From positions 1 through 64,000 of the forward strand of contig NZ_BDQY01000005.1 in the NCBI RefSeq assembly GCF_002724055.1: a stretch of 64,000 nucleotides of DNA, read 5' to 3'. Below, piece after piece: positions 9,233 to 17,276 of the stretch (position 1 is its first letter; every line of letters begins with the position of its first letter). The notes below the pieces were generated by a model, which saw only the letters and a list, made by a program, of their open reading frames with translations, made no database searches and was not told the DNA's origin. Source of the stretch: Tepidibacter mesophilus (lineage in GTDB: Bacteria; Bacillota; Clostridia; Peptostreptococcales; Peptostreptococcaceae). Made by a program: the position numbers and the translations under genes.

Positions 9233-9809
9233 AATCTGTTTTAATACCCATATAAATATAATTTTCACTGTCTATTTCTTTAAAAGTTCCACAAAATCCA
9301 CTTTCATCAAATATCTTTACTATTTCTGTAGGTCTATAAAATTTACCATTATATCCTTTTATTTTATTTTGAAGTGATTTCAATTTTACAGATAAATTTT
9401 TAGGATTTTTATTCTCTATTATTACCTTTCCTTTATATTTCAAAACTCTATACAATTCACTTAAAGCATTTTTTTCATTCTCAAAGCAATTAAAATAATT
9501 TAAAAATATTACTTTATCAAAATAATTATCTTTAAATGGCATATATTCAACTGAGCCTTGAATTATGTTACAATTCCCATTATCCACAATCGCAGAACTG
9601 GTAACATATTTATCGTTTTCAAGTATAATAACTTCTACCCCTAGCTTTTTTAAGTACTTTCCATAGTTAGATATGTTCCCTAAAAGCAGGACTTTATCTC
9701 CAACAGAGCAATTTATGGTATCTAAGAAGTTATTTATATTATTTTGTTTTTTATTAGGACTTATACTACCTCTTATATAATAAGATGTATCTACACATAT
9801 TTTTTCCAA
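9231..9809 (-). CDS. Class I SAM-dependent methyltransferase
   Basis: A 192-aa protein with a Methyltransf_11-type fold. The SAM loop is degenerate (DKVLLLGNISNYGKYL, about residues 38-53). After it come the acidic strand end VIILEND, the motif EYMPFKDNYFDKVIF and the helix ALSELYRVLKYKGKVIIE, all in canonical order. The acceptor substrate cannot be told. It uses a TTG start, supported by GAAGGTGA at good spacing and no better ATG. It is monocistronic with its own terminator and shows no obvious link to the cds or prd genes. Confidence 0.75.
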   Translation of the reverse strand: MEKICVDTSYYIRGSISPNKKQNNINNFLDTINCSVGDKVLLLGNISNYGKYLKKLGVEVIILENDKYVTSSAIVDNGNCNIIQGSVEYMPFKDNYFDKVIFLNYFNCFENEKNALSELYRVLKYKGKVIIENKNPKNLSVKLKSLQNKIKGYNGKFYRPTEIVKIFDESGFCGTFKEIDSENYIYMGIKTD

Positions 9810-9904
9810 GTAAATTCACCTTCTGTCTATTCTTTAGTTATCACTTATCTATTATAATAAATATAATTCCATTATTCAATATAAATACTCTTATTAATAT
9901 ATAA

Positions 9905-9992
9905 AAAATTTACCTATTTGCTACACACTGACTCATATTCTCAATGATCCCTACATTCTTTATTGCTCTAAATGGTTGCAAGTTCAGTTCTT
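9905..9992 (-). repeat. Dispersed intergenic element, degenerate copy
   Basis: The plus strand reads GCTACACACTGACTCATATT followed by a matching stretch through ATTGCTC and GTTGCAAGT. It aligns end to end with the reverse complement of 31611-31696, with mostly C-to-T and G-to-A differences. It lies in the gap between the methyltransferase and SSB-like genes. Confidence 0.6.
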
Positions 9993-10075
9993 CCATCAAT
10001 ATTATCTATAATTTAATAAGAATTTAATTTGCTTAAATGTATAAGATATTATTAGTAATACTGTTTTTTTATTTA

Positions 10076-10711
10076 TTACTTAGCATTATTTTCTGATAAT
10101 TTTTTCATTTTAGATACAGAAACCTCATATGCCACCTTTAAATCAACTTCTCCTTCTTCAACTTTTTTTTCATATTGCCTACTTTGAATTCGTCCCCATA
10201 ATTGAACTCTATCCCCTATCTTTAGATTCTTACAAAACTTTGCATTTCTTCCCCAAGCTATAGATGGTATATAATCAGACTTATTATAAGCTCTATTCAC
10301 TGCAAGCAATAAATCCGTGATTTCTCTTCCTAGAGGAGTTTTTCTATAAATAGGGTTCTTGCATACATATCCATCTAGAAATATGTTATTAGGATCTTTA
10401 TTTTCTTCTTCTACAAAAACTAATTCCCTTGCAAATATAGTTAATATAAGTTTATTTTTCCCATCAATAACCTTATTGTATGATCTCAGCTGTCCTGACA
10501 CTTCAACCTTTTTGCCAATATCCATATCTAAGTCTACAATCAGTCTTTCAGATACTGTAATAGGTAGTATATCTTGTGAATCACTAAGCCTTTTTATTTT
10601 TATTTTTGTAGTATAAAATTTTTCTCCAAATATTTCATGACTTACCTTAAGTTCTTCTGCAATCTCTCCTAACATATTCACAACATTCGTATCTTCTTTT
10701 ATATTGATCAT
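10076..10711 (-). CDS. Single-stranded DNA-binding protein-like, two OB folds
   Basis: About 211 aa. The C-terminal half (from NNIFLDGYVCKNPIYRKTP) matches a canonical SSB OB fold, including LLLAVNR, IPSIAWGRNAKFCKNL and GDRVQLWGRIQSRQY. The N-terminal 95 residues look like a second, diverged OB domain (KKVEVSGQLRSYN). It lacks the acidic SSB tail and is not beside rpsF/rpsR, so it is probably an accessory SSB. Start: GGAGGGT lies eight bases before the ATG at 10711, so that was preferred over the in-frame ATGs at 10714 and 10726. Confidence 0.75.
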   Translation of the reverse strand: MINIKEDTNVVNMLGEIAEELKVSHEIFGEKFYTTKIKIKRLSDSQDILPITVSERLIVDLDMDIGKKVEVSGQLRSYNKVIDGKNKLILTIFARELVFVEEENKDPNNIFLDGYVCKNPIYRKTPLGREITDLLLAVNRAYNKSDYIPSIAWGRNAKFCKNLKIGDRVQLWGRIQSRQYEKKVEEGEVDLKVAYEVSVSKMKKLSENNAK

Positions 10712-10961
10712 CATCTTACCCTCCATGTTCTTATGTATTATCTATATAAATATATTAGAATACAGCTTATTTTATTCAGGTTTTCAAAAAGAATTTAAGC
10801 ATAAAACTCACATTTTTTCTATAACTTATGTTCATCTTATAATTAGATTTAAGAATTAAATTTATGTAAATATATTATATTTTTGTATTTTTTTGTTAAT
10901 TACTTAACATATAGTAGGTTCATTTTTTCTGTATATTTAAAATCTTTATAATTTTTTAAAT

Positions 10962-10995
10962 AAAAAAACTGTCGATATATATCGACAGTTTTTTT
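10962..10995 (-). terminator. Terminator of the TSUP exporter gene
   Basis: A perfect palindrome built on AAAAAAACTGTCGATA and its complement, with T-runs on both strands. It lies just past the stop of the gene ending at 11008 on the minus strand. Confidence 0.8.
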
Positions 10996-11007
10996 ATTTA
11001 AACTTAT

Positions 11008-11880
11008 TTATTCTGTTATTTCTTTATTCTTAGAAGCTGATTTTAACATAGTAGCAGCTGTGTAGAATATAACAGCTATAACTAACCAAGTTAATATTTT
11101 AATAGGTAAAGATTTTACAAGGTAAGCAGCTATTAAAACTCCTATAGTACCTCCTATAGTTATACCCATAGCAGCTCTTCTATCTATAGCTTCTTCTTTA
11201 ACAAACTTAACTGATGCAACTGGCATTAAGAATGCACAAGAACCCATCATTATAGGGAATGCAACTTTTGGAGACATACCTAATAAGTAAACAAGCGCCA
11301 TACATGGTGCGTAAAGACCTATTCCTGCAGTCATTAAAGCTCCTAATATGAAGTTTCCAACTACTGCGATTATAAGCTTAGATCCTGATAATCCAACAGC
11401 CTCTCCTCCACCTGGCATTAAGTTTAACTGACCTGCAAGCATTAGGAAAGCTGTAATAAATAAAGCAACTGCCATTGTTTTTTGAACCTTTTGTTCTGGA
11501 AGTTTAGAAACTATTCCAGCTCCAACATAAGCTCCTATAGTTGCTGCTGCAAGCATAGCTATTAATGTTGTAGGGTCCATGTTTATAACTGTTATAAATA
11601 TGAAAGCTTCAAGTACAACTGGTATAGTATGAGAAGCATTTAATGTTCCTGGTAAAAGTCTATCTTGAGTTTGTTTCATACCTTTAAGTAGTGCTGTTGT
11701 AGGTGCAAATGAACCTATTCCTAAAGTATCGAAGAAATCTGTTATAAATCCGATGAAAAGAACTTTTCCCCAAGTATTATGTGTTTCTAAGTTATTTCTA
11801 TGCTTCATAAAGTCCGATATAAATACTACTGCAAACCAAAGAGTTAAAACGCCTAAAACACCTAAGACTATGTTTATCAT
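11008..11880 (-). CDS. TSUP-family (TauE/SafE) membrane exporter
   Basis: A 290-aa polytopic membrane protein with about eight hydrophobic segments and the TSUP double-repeat layout. Early GFITDFFDTLGIGSFAPTTALLKG is matched in the second half by GNFILGALMTAGIGLYAPC. The family exports sulfite, sulfoacetate and other organosulfur or carboxylate anions. It lies on the same strand downstream of prdF, 152 bases away across a large palindrome. Co-expression with proline reduction, or with sulfur metabolism from cds, is possible but not shown. An AAGGAGGG ribosome site supports the start. The substrate is unknown. Confidence 0.8.
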   Translation of the reverse strand: MINIVLGVLGVLTLWFAVVFISDFMKHRNNLETHNTWGKVLFIGFITDFFDTLGIGSFAPTTALLKGMKQTQDRLLPGTLNASHTIPVVLEAFIFITVINMDPTTLIAMLAAATIGAYVGAGIVSKLPEQKVQKTMAVALFITAFLMLAGQLNLMPGGGEAVGLSGSKLIIAVVGNFILGALMTAGIGLYAPCMALVYLLGMSPKVAFPIMMGSCAFLMPVASVKFVKEEAIDRRAAMGITIGGTIGVLIAAYLVKSLPIKILTWLVIAVIFYTAATMLKSASKNKEITE

Positions 11881-11977
11881 TATTTGTACCCTCCTTATTT
11901 TTTTATTTACATTTTATCATTACTTTGATAAAAAGTAAACAATTCGCATCAATTTCCAAAGTTATATATTTTTTTGT

Positions 11978-12021
11978 ATATATTGTTATAGTAATTATTA
12001 ATAATTACTATAACAATATAT
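11978..12021. repeat. 44-bp perfect palindrome downstream of prdF
   Basis: 22-base arms meet without a spacer between 11999 and 12000; the core is GTAATTATTAATAATTAC. The minus strand past it is A-rich, not T-rich, so it is a poor terminator for prdF. It could be an operator, or a hairpin that limits readthrough into the exporter gene. Confidence 0.7.
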
Positions 12022-12032
12022 GTATATTCTTT

Positions 12033-13040
12033 TTATTTTAATATAAATCCATGCTTTAATGGATCTTCAGGATCTATTACAAAATGATTAAATCCTGTTA
12101 TATAAGCTGATGCTGTTATTTCAGGAATTATAGCATTGTACTCAGCAACCTTATCAGTTCCAACTACTCTACCTTTGAATAGAGTTCCTAATATACTTTC
12201 GTATACGAATAGTTCTCCTTCTTTTAACTCTCCTTTAGAGTGAAGAGTTGCCATTTTAGCACTTGTTCCTGTTCCACAAGGAGATCTATCTACTTGTCCT
12301 TGTCCAAATACAACTACATTCTTATAAGTTGCTTCTGGATGAGATGGAGCATCATAGATTTCAACTAAATCAACAGTGTTTATATGAGATAAAGTTGGAT
12401 GTTGTATCTCTACATCTTTGTTGATTATATCCCTTATTTTAAGACCTAAATCAGTTAATTTTTGAGCATTTTTAGGCTCAACTGAAAGTCCTAATTGATT
12501 AGCATGTATTATAGCAAAGAAACTTCCTCCAAAAGATATATCAAATGTTATTTTTCCTATTTCAGGAACTTCGATTTCTACATCCTTCTTGTAATGAAAA
12601 GCTGGGACATTAACTATAGATACTTCTTTAACTTTTCCATTTTCAACTTTAGCTTTAGATCTTATTATTCCAGCAGGAGTATCCATTACAACTTCTGTAA
12701 TAGGTTCCTTAGGTTCAACCATACCAGTTTCTATCGCTACAGTTATAGCTCCTATAGATCCGTGACCACACATATTTAAATATCCGCCACCATCCATAAA
12801 AATTATTCCAAAATCAGCTTCTTCATTTACTGGAGCTGTTAATATAGAACCAAACATATCATTGTGTCCTCTTGGCTCAAGCATAGTAGCAGTTCTTAAT
12901 GTATCCATATTTTTTTCTAAATATTCTTTTTTCTCAGCCATAGTTTTGCCTGGTATATTAGGTACTCCACCAACTATTATTCTTGTTGGCTCTCCCATAG
13001 TGTGCGAATCAACAGCGTGAATACTTCTTATAGCTTTCAT
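12033..13040 (-). CDS. prdF: Proline racemase
   Basis: Interconverts L- and D-proline and so supplies D-proline to the reductase. The 335-aa protein has both catalytic cysteines of the family: Cys91 in MCGHGSIGA and Cys255 in RSPCGTGTSA. No signal peptide is present, so it is cytoplasmic. The ribosome site AGAGGGAAA precedes the ATG, which is one base past the prdE stop, implying coupling. It is the last gene of the prd operon. The related 4-hydroxyproline epimerases are unlikely given the operon. Confidence 0.95.
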   Translation of the reverse strand: MKAIRSIHAVDSHTMGEPTRIIVGGVPNIPGKTMAEKKEYLEKNMDTLRTATMLEPRGHNDMFGSILTAPVNEEADFGIIFMDGGGYLNMCGHGSIGAITVAIETGMVEPKEPITEVVMDTPAGIIRSKAKVENGKVKEVSIVNVPAFHYKKDVEIEVPEIGKITFDISFGGSFFAIIHANQLGLSVEPKNAQKLTDLGLKIRDIINKDVEIQHPTLSHINTVDLVEIYDAPSHPEATYKNVVVFGQGQVDRSPCGTGTSAKMATLHSKGELKEGELFVYESILGTLFKGRVVGTDKVAEYNAIIPEITASAYITGFNHFVIDPEDPLKHGFILK

Positions 13041-13041
13041 A

Positions 13042-13512
13042 TTATTTTCCCTCTTTTCTCATTTTTAATTTTAAAAACGCAAGTGCTTTTTTGGCATCCA
13101 AAACATCTACGTTGTTTTCTCCAACAACTTGTGTTTCTATACCTTCTTTAGATTTATTAAAATCTACAATTGTGTCCATATAATTATTAGTTACTACGAA
13201 TTTTGCTTGAGTTCCTACAAAGCTAAGTCCTACTACAGGTATTCCTCTTTTTCCTATTTCTTCTATTGTATTTGCATAATCTACATGAGAGTTTCCCCAT
13301 CCGTCAACCGAGATAATTACACCATCGGCTCTCATAGCTTCAGCCCAGGCTGCTGCTCTTTGCCCTACAAAATACTTTTCTTTATTATCTTGAGGTGTTC
13401 CTACTACCATGATACCTAAAAGATCCACATCTTTATCTCCACTTACAATATCAAGTAGCGGATCTCTAAAATGATGAAGAGATGTTTCTTTAGTTGATGG
13501 TCCTATACCCAT
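13042..13512 (-). CDS. prdE: PrdE, homologue of the PrdA C-terminal subunit
   Basis: A 156-aa protein whose whole length matches the C-terminal fragment of PrdA. It begins MGIGPSTKETSLHHFRDPL where PrdA has the cleavage cysteine followed by IGPASKENSRHYYREPL. Both then share GVPVVG-like, NKYM/NNYM and SKxGIE segments. The pyruvoyl-forming cysteine is replaced by the Met-Gly start, so it cannot form that cofactor. It follows prdD by 12 bases and precedes prdF by one base. Its role in C. difficile and C. sticklandii operons is unclear; a structural partner or assembly factor for proline reductase is plausible. Confidence 0.9.
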   Translation of the reverse strand: MGIGPSTKETSLHHFRDPLLDIVSGDKDVDLLGIMVVGTPQDNKEKYFVGQRAAAWAEAMRADGVIISVDGWGNSHVDYANTIEEIGKRGIPVVGLSFVGTQAKFVVTNNYMDTIVDFNKSKEGIETQVVGENNVDVLDAKKALAFLKLKMRKEGK

Positions 13513-13524
13513 AATATCACCGCC

Positions 13525-14286
13525 TTACGTCATGGCTCTTAAAGCGCCATCTCTGTATTCATTAGGAGATATTATCATAGGAACATTACCCATGTCTATA
13601 ATAGATTTACCTCCTGAAACTCCACTTGGTTCATCTGAAAAAAGTTGGTTATCATACATGGCACCCTGACCTGCTATTTGTTTTACTATTACAACTTTTT
13701 TAGAATTAGGCCTTATTCTGTCTAGATATTCATGAGCCTCTGTTGAATCTCTTCCATCTAGTTCTTTTAAAACACATCTCATTCCTTGTATAAATTTATC
13801 ACATGCCCTAAAAGCTGATAATGGAAGTTTTCTTTCATATGGAATATCTGACTTTAAAGTTACATCAAAATGAATTATGTAATCATCCTTAGATGGAGTA
13901 CCTGCTTTTCCTAACACAAGCTGTTCTTTTAAAAGTCCTTCAGATGATCCAAATTCATGCATCTGCTTTCCTTTACTATCAGCTCCCGTTACCATAACAT
14001 AAACTCCAGTCAAAGTGTGAGTTATACCTTCTCCTATTTTACCAAGTACCTTTGTAGATATTGGTACGATGTCCATAATAGTGTTTACATAAATATCATG
14101 TTGTCCAGGATTTATTATATTGATATTTATATCTTCTATCAATTCCTCACTATTGACTAAATGTTTTGACATTTCTTTGTCAATCGTAAGCAAACGATTA
14201 CATATTGAGTTTTTTTGGCCAAATTTAACTTTATCTATATGAAAAGCTTTTATTACTAATCTTCTTAGAATTTTATCTTTATTCAT
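13525..14286 (-). CDS. prdD: PrdD, homologue of the PrdA N-terminal subunit
   Basis: A protein of about 253 aa that matches PrdA residues about 165-416. Shared blocks include the TIMDVxPIxT, GEGIT and VMVTGxD segments, GEFGSSEG/HEFGSSEG, and VVIVKxIxGQGAM. It ends GALRAMT, precisely where PrdA is cut after ALT. PrdD and PrdE therefore look like a PrdA split at its processing site. It lacks the PrdA N-terminal cysteine-rich and Ala/Pro/Val-rich region. Start at 14286: AAAGGTG lies six bases before this ATG, while upstream in-frame starts overlap the ribosome site. A terminator-like hairpin precedes it. Confidence 0.9.
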   Translation of the reverse strand: MNKDKILRRLVIKAFHIDKVKFGQKNSICNRLLTIDKEMSKHLVNSEELIEDININIINPGQHDIYVNTIMDIVPISTKVLGKIGEGITHTLTGVYVMVTGADSKGKQMHEFGSSEGLLKEQLVLGKAGTPSKDDYIIHFDVTLKSDIPYERKLPLSAFRACDKFIQGMRCVLKELDGRDSTEAHEYLDRIRPNSKKVVIVKQIAGQGAMYDNQLFSDEPSGVSGGKSIIDMGNVPMIISPNEYRDGALRAMT

Positions 14287-14320
14287 ATACATCACCTTTT
14301 GAAGGTATTTTTTGTTTTAT

Positions 14321-14356
14321 AAAACTTCCCTCTTTGTTCAAAGAGGGAAGTTTTTT
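14321..14356 (-). terminator. Intra-operon terminator/attenuator between prdB and prdD
   Basis: 16-bp perfect arms built on AACTTCCCTCTTTG and its complement, followed on the minus strand by TTTTATAAAAC. It lies directly after the prdB stop and before prdD. It should reduce transcription of prdD, prdE and prdF relative to the catalytic genes, or protect the upstream mRNA 3' end. Confidence 0.75.
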
Positions 14357-14359
14357 AAA

Positions 14360-15085
14360 TTATATTTGAGCTACGTACTCATATGGTAAAGGTATTATTT
14401 TACCTGCACTTGGTATTTCTATAAGTTTAGTTAAAGTATCCTTTAATATATTAGTCTGCATATCAACATTATTTGGCTCACCTGCATTTGCTCCCATTGG
14501 AACTAACGGAGCAACTGCTCTTGGAGTACCATTTTGTCTTACTACTGGAGGAAGGGCTGCTATCATTATAGTAGGTATACCTATTTCCTCAATCGCTCTC
14601 TGCACGATCACGGCAGAGCGGTGGCAAGTACCTCAGCCAGCTGTTAAGACAACTGCGTCTACGCCTTCTTCTTTTAATTGTCTAGCTATTTCTGGACCAG
14701 TTTCGTCAGTGAATTTTTGTTGATCTCCACCGCCGCCCATGAATCCAAAGTGTGATGGAGCTACGTCTTTAATAAATCCAGCTTCTGCAAGCTCTCTTAA
14801 TCTATCTATAGGGAACATACAGTTTATATCTTTATTAACATCTGCATTATCGTATCCACCATGTGATACCATCATGTCGCTAACTGGAGCATCTCCTGGA
14901 ATTACTCTGAATCCAAAATCTCCTGCTAAGTTAAATCTCTTATCTGATTTTAAGTGCACACCAGCAGCTGTAGCTAAAGCTATTTTCATATCTTTTAATT
15001 CTTTAGTTACAGGTGTCCATACCGGTGGAGGTGTTATTGGTACAAATATTTCTGATTGAAGTCCTTTTATTACTGTAAGACTCAT
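14360..15085 (-). CDS. prdB: D-proline reductase selenoprotein subunit
   Basis: The catalytic 26-kDa subunit, which reductively opens D-proline to 5-aminovalerate. The reading frame crosses an in-frame TGA at 14633-14635 and continues to a true stop at 14360, giving 241 aa with selenocysteine at position 151. The site reads VVLTAG-U-GTCHRSA, a U-x-x-C redox motif. Without readthrough both halves would look like broken genes. Downstream of the TGA is a GC-rich hairpin (14594-14620) suited to a bacterial SECIS. An AGAGAGG ribosome site precedes the ATG. It is flanked by the 89-aa gene and prdD. Confidence 0.96.
14594..14620 (-). promoter_or_regulatory. Candidate SECIS hairpin in prdB
   Basis: On the minus strand CGCTCTGC pairs with GCAG-AG-AGCG (two-base bulge) around a 9-base loop, CGTGATCGT. 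The stem begins 12 bases after the UGA. Its GC content stands out sharply from the AT-rich surroundings, consistent with selection on RNA structure. Confidence 0.75.
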
Positions 15086-15110
15086 ATTTATTACCTCTCT
15101 TTCCTGTTAG

Positions 15111-15380
15111 TTATTTATTTTTTTCTTGCTCTCGTCTTTGATTTTCTGCTATTATTTCAGCATATTTTTCATTAACTTCAGGTCCTAATACTTCAGGATA
15201 GCTTAATAAAAATCCAACTTCCATGCCAAGTTTTAATTCATAATCAGTGATTAACATTCTCTTTGGCATTTTAAATTGACCAAGTCTTCCTTTTAAATCA
15301 ATAGTAACGCCACCATCTGTTATCTTAACTATTACACCTTCATACATTCTTTCTGTAGAAGAATATTTTAATCTATCCAT
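15111..15380 (-). CDS. Conserved 89-aa protein between prdA and prdB
   Basis: A small cytoplasmic protein beginning MDRLKYSSTERMYEGVIVKI. It has beta-rich segments (GGVTIDLKGRLGQFKMPKRML) and ends in a charged helix (EIIAENQRREQEKNK). It appears related to the small CBO2463/CBO2479-type proteins that accompany Stickland reductase genes; I recall this family name but could not check it. Spacing is tight on both sides (22-25 bases), with a GGTGAT ribosome site. No catalytic motif is visible. A role in reductase assembly or in processing PrdA is a guess from position. Confidence 0.8.
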   Translation of the reverse strand: MDRLKYSSTERMYEGVIVKITDGGVTIDLKGRLGQFKMPKRMLITDYELKLGMEVGFLLSYPEVLGPEVNEKYAEIIAENQRREQEKNK

Positions 15381-15402
15381 TTATATCACCTTTTCGGGGA
15401 TT

Positions 15403-17262
15403 TTATTTTTCGTAAATTTCTTTTCTTTTTTTACTTAATTCTAATGATTGCTCATTTTCAAGAAGTTCTACTTTCATTCCAGTTTCTTTTTCTATAAGCT
15501 CAACATTGTTTAATTTAACATTGTTGTTCCATTTTCTTTCTGCAGCTTTTATTTCTTCTCCACCCATAACAGATTTAACCATAGCTAATGCTCTTACTGC
15601 ATCTTCTTTACACAACGTATTATTTGAAAGTATTTCATTTTCAATACCTTGCTTAGATTTGTTGTTGTCTATCATGTTTGTCATGTATTTATTACCAACA
15701 ACTAGAGCTCCTTGAACTGCAGAGAAAGTACATCCAACTACTGCAACTCCTCTTTTACCTATTTGCTCATGGTGAGATGCAAAATCTATATGGTTGTTTC
15801 CGAATCCTTCTGTAGTTATTATAGCTCCGTCTACATCCATAGCTTCTACTATCATACCTAATCTATTAGATACATAGAATTTTTCAGAGTTAACTTGAGG
15901 AGATCCTACAAATATAACACCTGCTAAATCTATCTCTTCATCATTCATAGCTTCTATTACTAGAGGCTCTCTGTAGTAATGTCTTGAGTTTTCCTTAGAA
16001 GCAGGTCCTATACAAGTTAATGCATGGATTCCTCCATCTAATACTTCAAGTGGAGATAACATAACTGGAACGTTTCCAAGGTCAACGTTAGGCTTAGCTC
16101 CTAATGTTCCTACTGGCTCCATTGGTAATATTAAGTTATCGTGCATTGCACCTTGTCCCATTATTTCTTTAACTATAACTACTTTTTTCTTTCCAGGTCT
16201 TCTGTATTGAGTTAATTCTTCAGTTTCAACAACTAAAGACTCATCAGCAGTCTTTAAAGCTTCTCTTATTTCTTGAGTTATAACATCTGTAGCCATATGA
16301 GCTGCAAGAGGTCCTGGTCTTTCCATATTCATTCCAGCTTTAACTGTAACTTGAGTCTTTATGAATATGTCTCCTTTATCTGGAGCTCCTGGTCTTCCCC
16401 ACATGATGTTCTTATCTAAGTCACCTTCAGAAGAACCAAATTCACCTATTTGAACTCCGTTTTCATCAGTTCCTGTTACCATAACGATAACACCATCTAT
16501 TATTCTAGTTATACCTTCTCCTAGTTCTCCCTCTTCTTTAGTAGCTATAGGTTGAACATCCATTATAGTTTCACTGTAAGTGTTATACTTATCAGGAGTT
16601 ATTATTTCTAATTTCATATCTACTACTAATTCTTGGCTTGATATTGCTTCAGGACAAATATCTTTTCTTATATAAAGAGTTGTTCCTTCTATTTTAGTTT
16701 CATCAGCAAGTTCAACTTTTTCTATTTTAAAGTGCTTCTTAGCTAATGATCTGATAGCCTTAGCTTCTTTAACTTCAGCAACTGGTGCAGCTACTGGAGC
16801 AACAGTTTGAGCTACTGGAGTAGCTATTGGAGCAAGGCCCATAGAAGCAGCTACATTTAAAGGTATTTCTAAGTCTATGTTTCTTCCTTCGCCTATGTGT
16901 ATCTTAACAGATCCACCTGCAACTGGAGTAACAGCTGTTACAGGAGCAACAGTTTCAACTGGAGCTACCTCTTTAGCTTCTTCTTTAACTTCTTCAGCTT
17001 TTTCTACCTTATTAACACCTTCTAATAAATCAGCTGTAAGTGGAGTTAAAGCATCTACAGTTTTAGTTAATTTAGCTCCTAAAACCTCTTCAATAGTTAA
17101 ACAATCTGCAGATATTTCTAATAATCCTGAATCCTCTAAATCAGCAAATATTGCTGGATCCTCTAAATTTGATGTTTCAATTACAGTACCAGCTTCGAAT
17201 CTGCAGCAACAAACTGCTGGATCTTTAGCGTGAGCTTTAGCTGTTTCTGGAGTAATTGACAT
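15403..17262 (-). CDS. prdA: D-proline reductase proprotein PrdA
   Basis: A 619-aa precursor that is known in relatives to cleave itself at a cysteine into a large chain and an approximately 23-kDa chain with an N-terminal pyruvoyl group, which binds the D-proline nitrogen. Here the cut would be before Cys417 in HALTCIGPASKE, leaving 203 residues, which fits that size. Residues 18-20 are a CCC cluster. Residues 80-170 are low complexity, rich in Ala, Pro, Val and Glu, probably a linker. The region from 165 is paralogous to PrdD+PrdE. A strong GGGAGGCG ribosome site lies 14 bases after the prdC stop. Confidence 0.95.
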   Translation of the reverse strand: MSITPETAKAHAKDPAVCCCRFEAGTVIETSNLEDPAIFADLEDSGLLEISADCLTIEEVLGAKLTKTVDALTPLTADLLEGVNKVEKAEEVKEEAKEVAPVETVAPVTAVTPVAGGSVKIHIGEGRNIDLEIPLNVAASMGLAPIATPVAQTVAPVAAPVAEVKEAKAIRSLAKKHFKIEKVELADETKIEGTTLYIRKDICPEAISSQELVVDMKLEIITPDKYNTYSETIMDVQPIATKEEGELGEGITRIIDGVIVMVTGTDENGVQIGEFGSSEGDLDKNIMWGRPGAPDKGDIFIKTQVTVKAGMNMERPGPLAAHMATDVITQEIREALKTADESLVVETEELTQYRRPGKKKVVIVKEIMGQGAMHDNLILPMEPVGTLGAKPNVDLGNVPVMLSPLEVLDGGIHALTCIGPASKENSRHYYREPLVIEAMNDEEIDLAGVIFVGSPQVNSEKFYVSNRLGMIVEAMDVDGAIITTEGFGNNHIDFASHHEQIGKRGVAVVGCTFSAVQGALVVGNKYMTNMIDNNKSKQGIENEILSNNTLCKEDAVRALAMVKSVMGGEEIKAAERKWNNNVKLNNVELIEKETGMKVELLENEQSLELSKKRKEIYEK

Positions 17263-17276
17263 ATAAATCGCCTCCC

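Noticed and set aside
13042-14286. PrdD/PrdE as a frameshifted or decayed prdA copy
   Set aside because: Each has its own ribosome site and clean start and stop, and the same two genes exist in described prd operons.
14360-15085. Two separate genes or a pseudogene broken by a stop in prdB
   Set aside because: The TGA falls at the known Sec position of PrdB, both sides stay in the same frame, and a SECIS-like hairpin follows.
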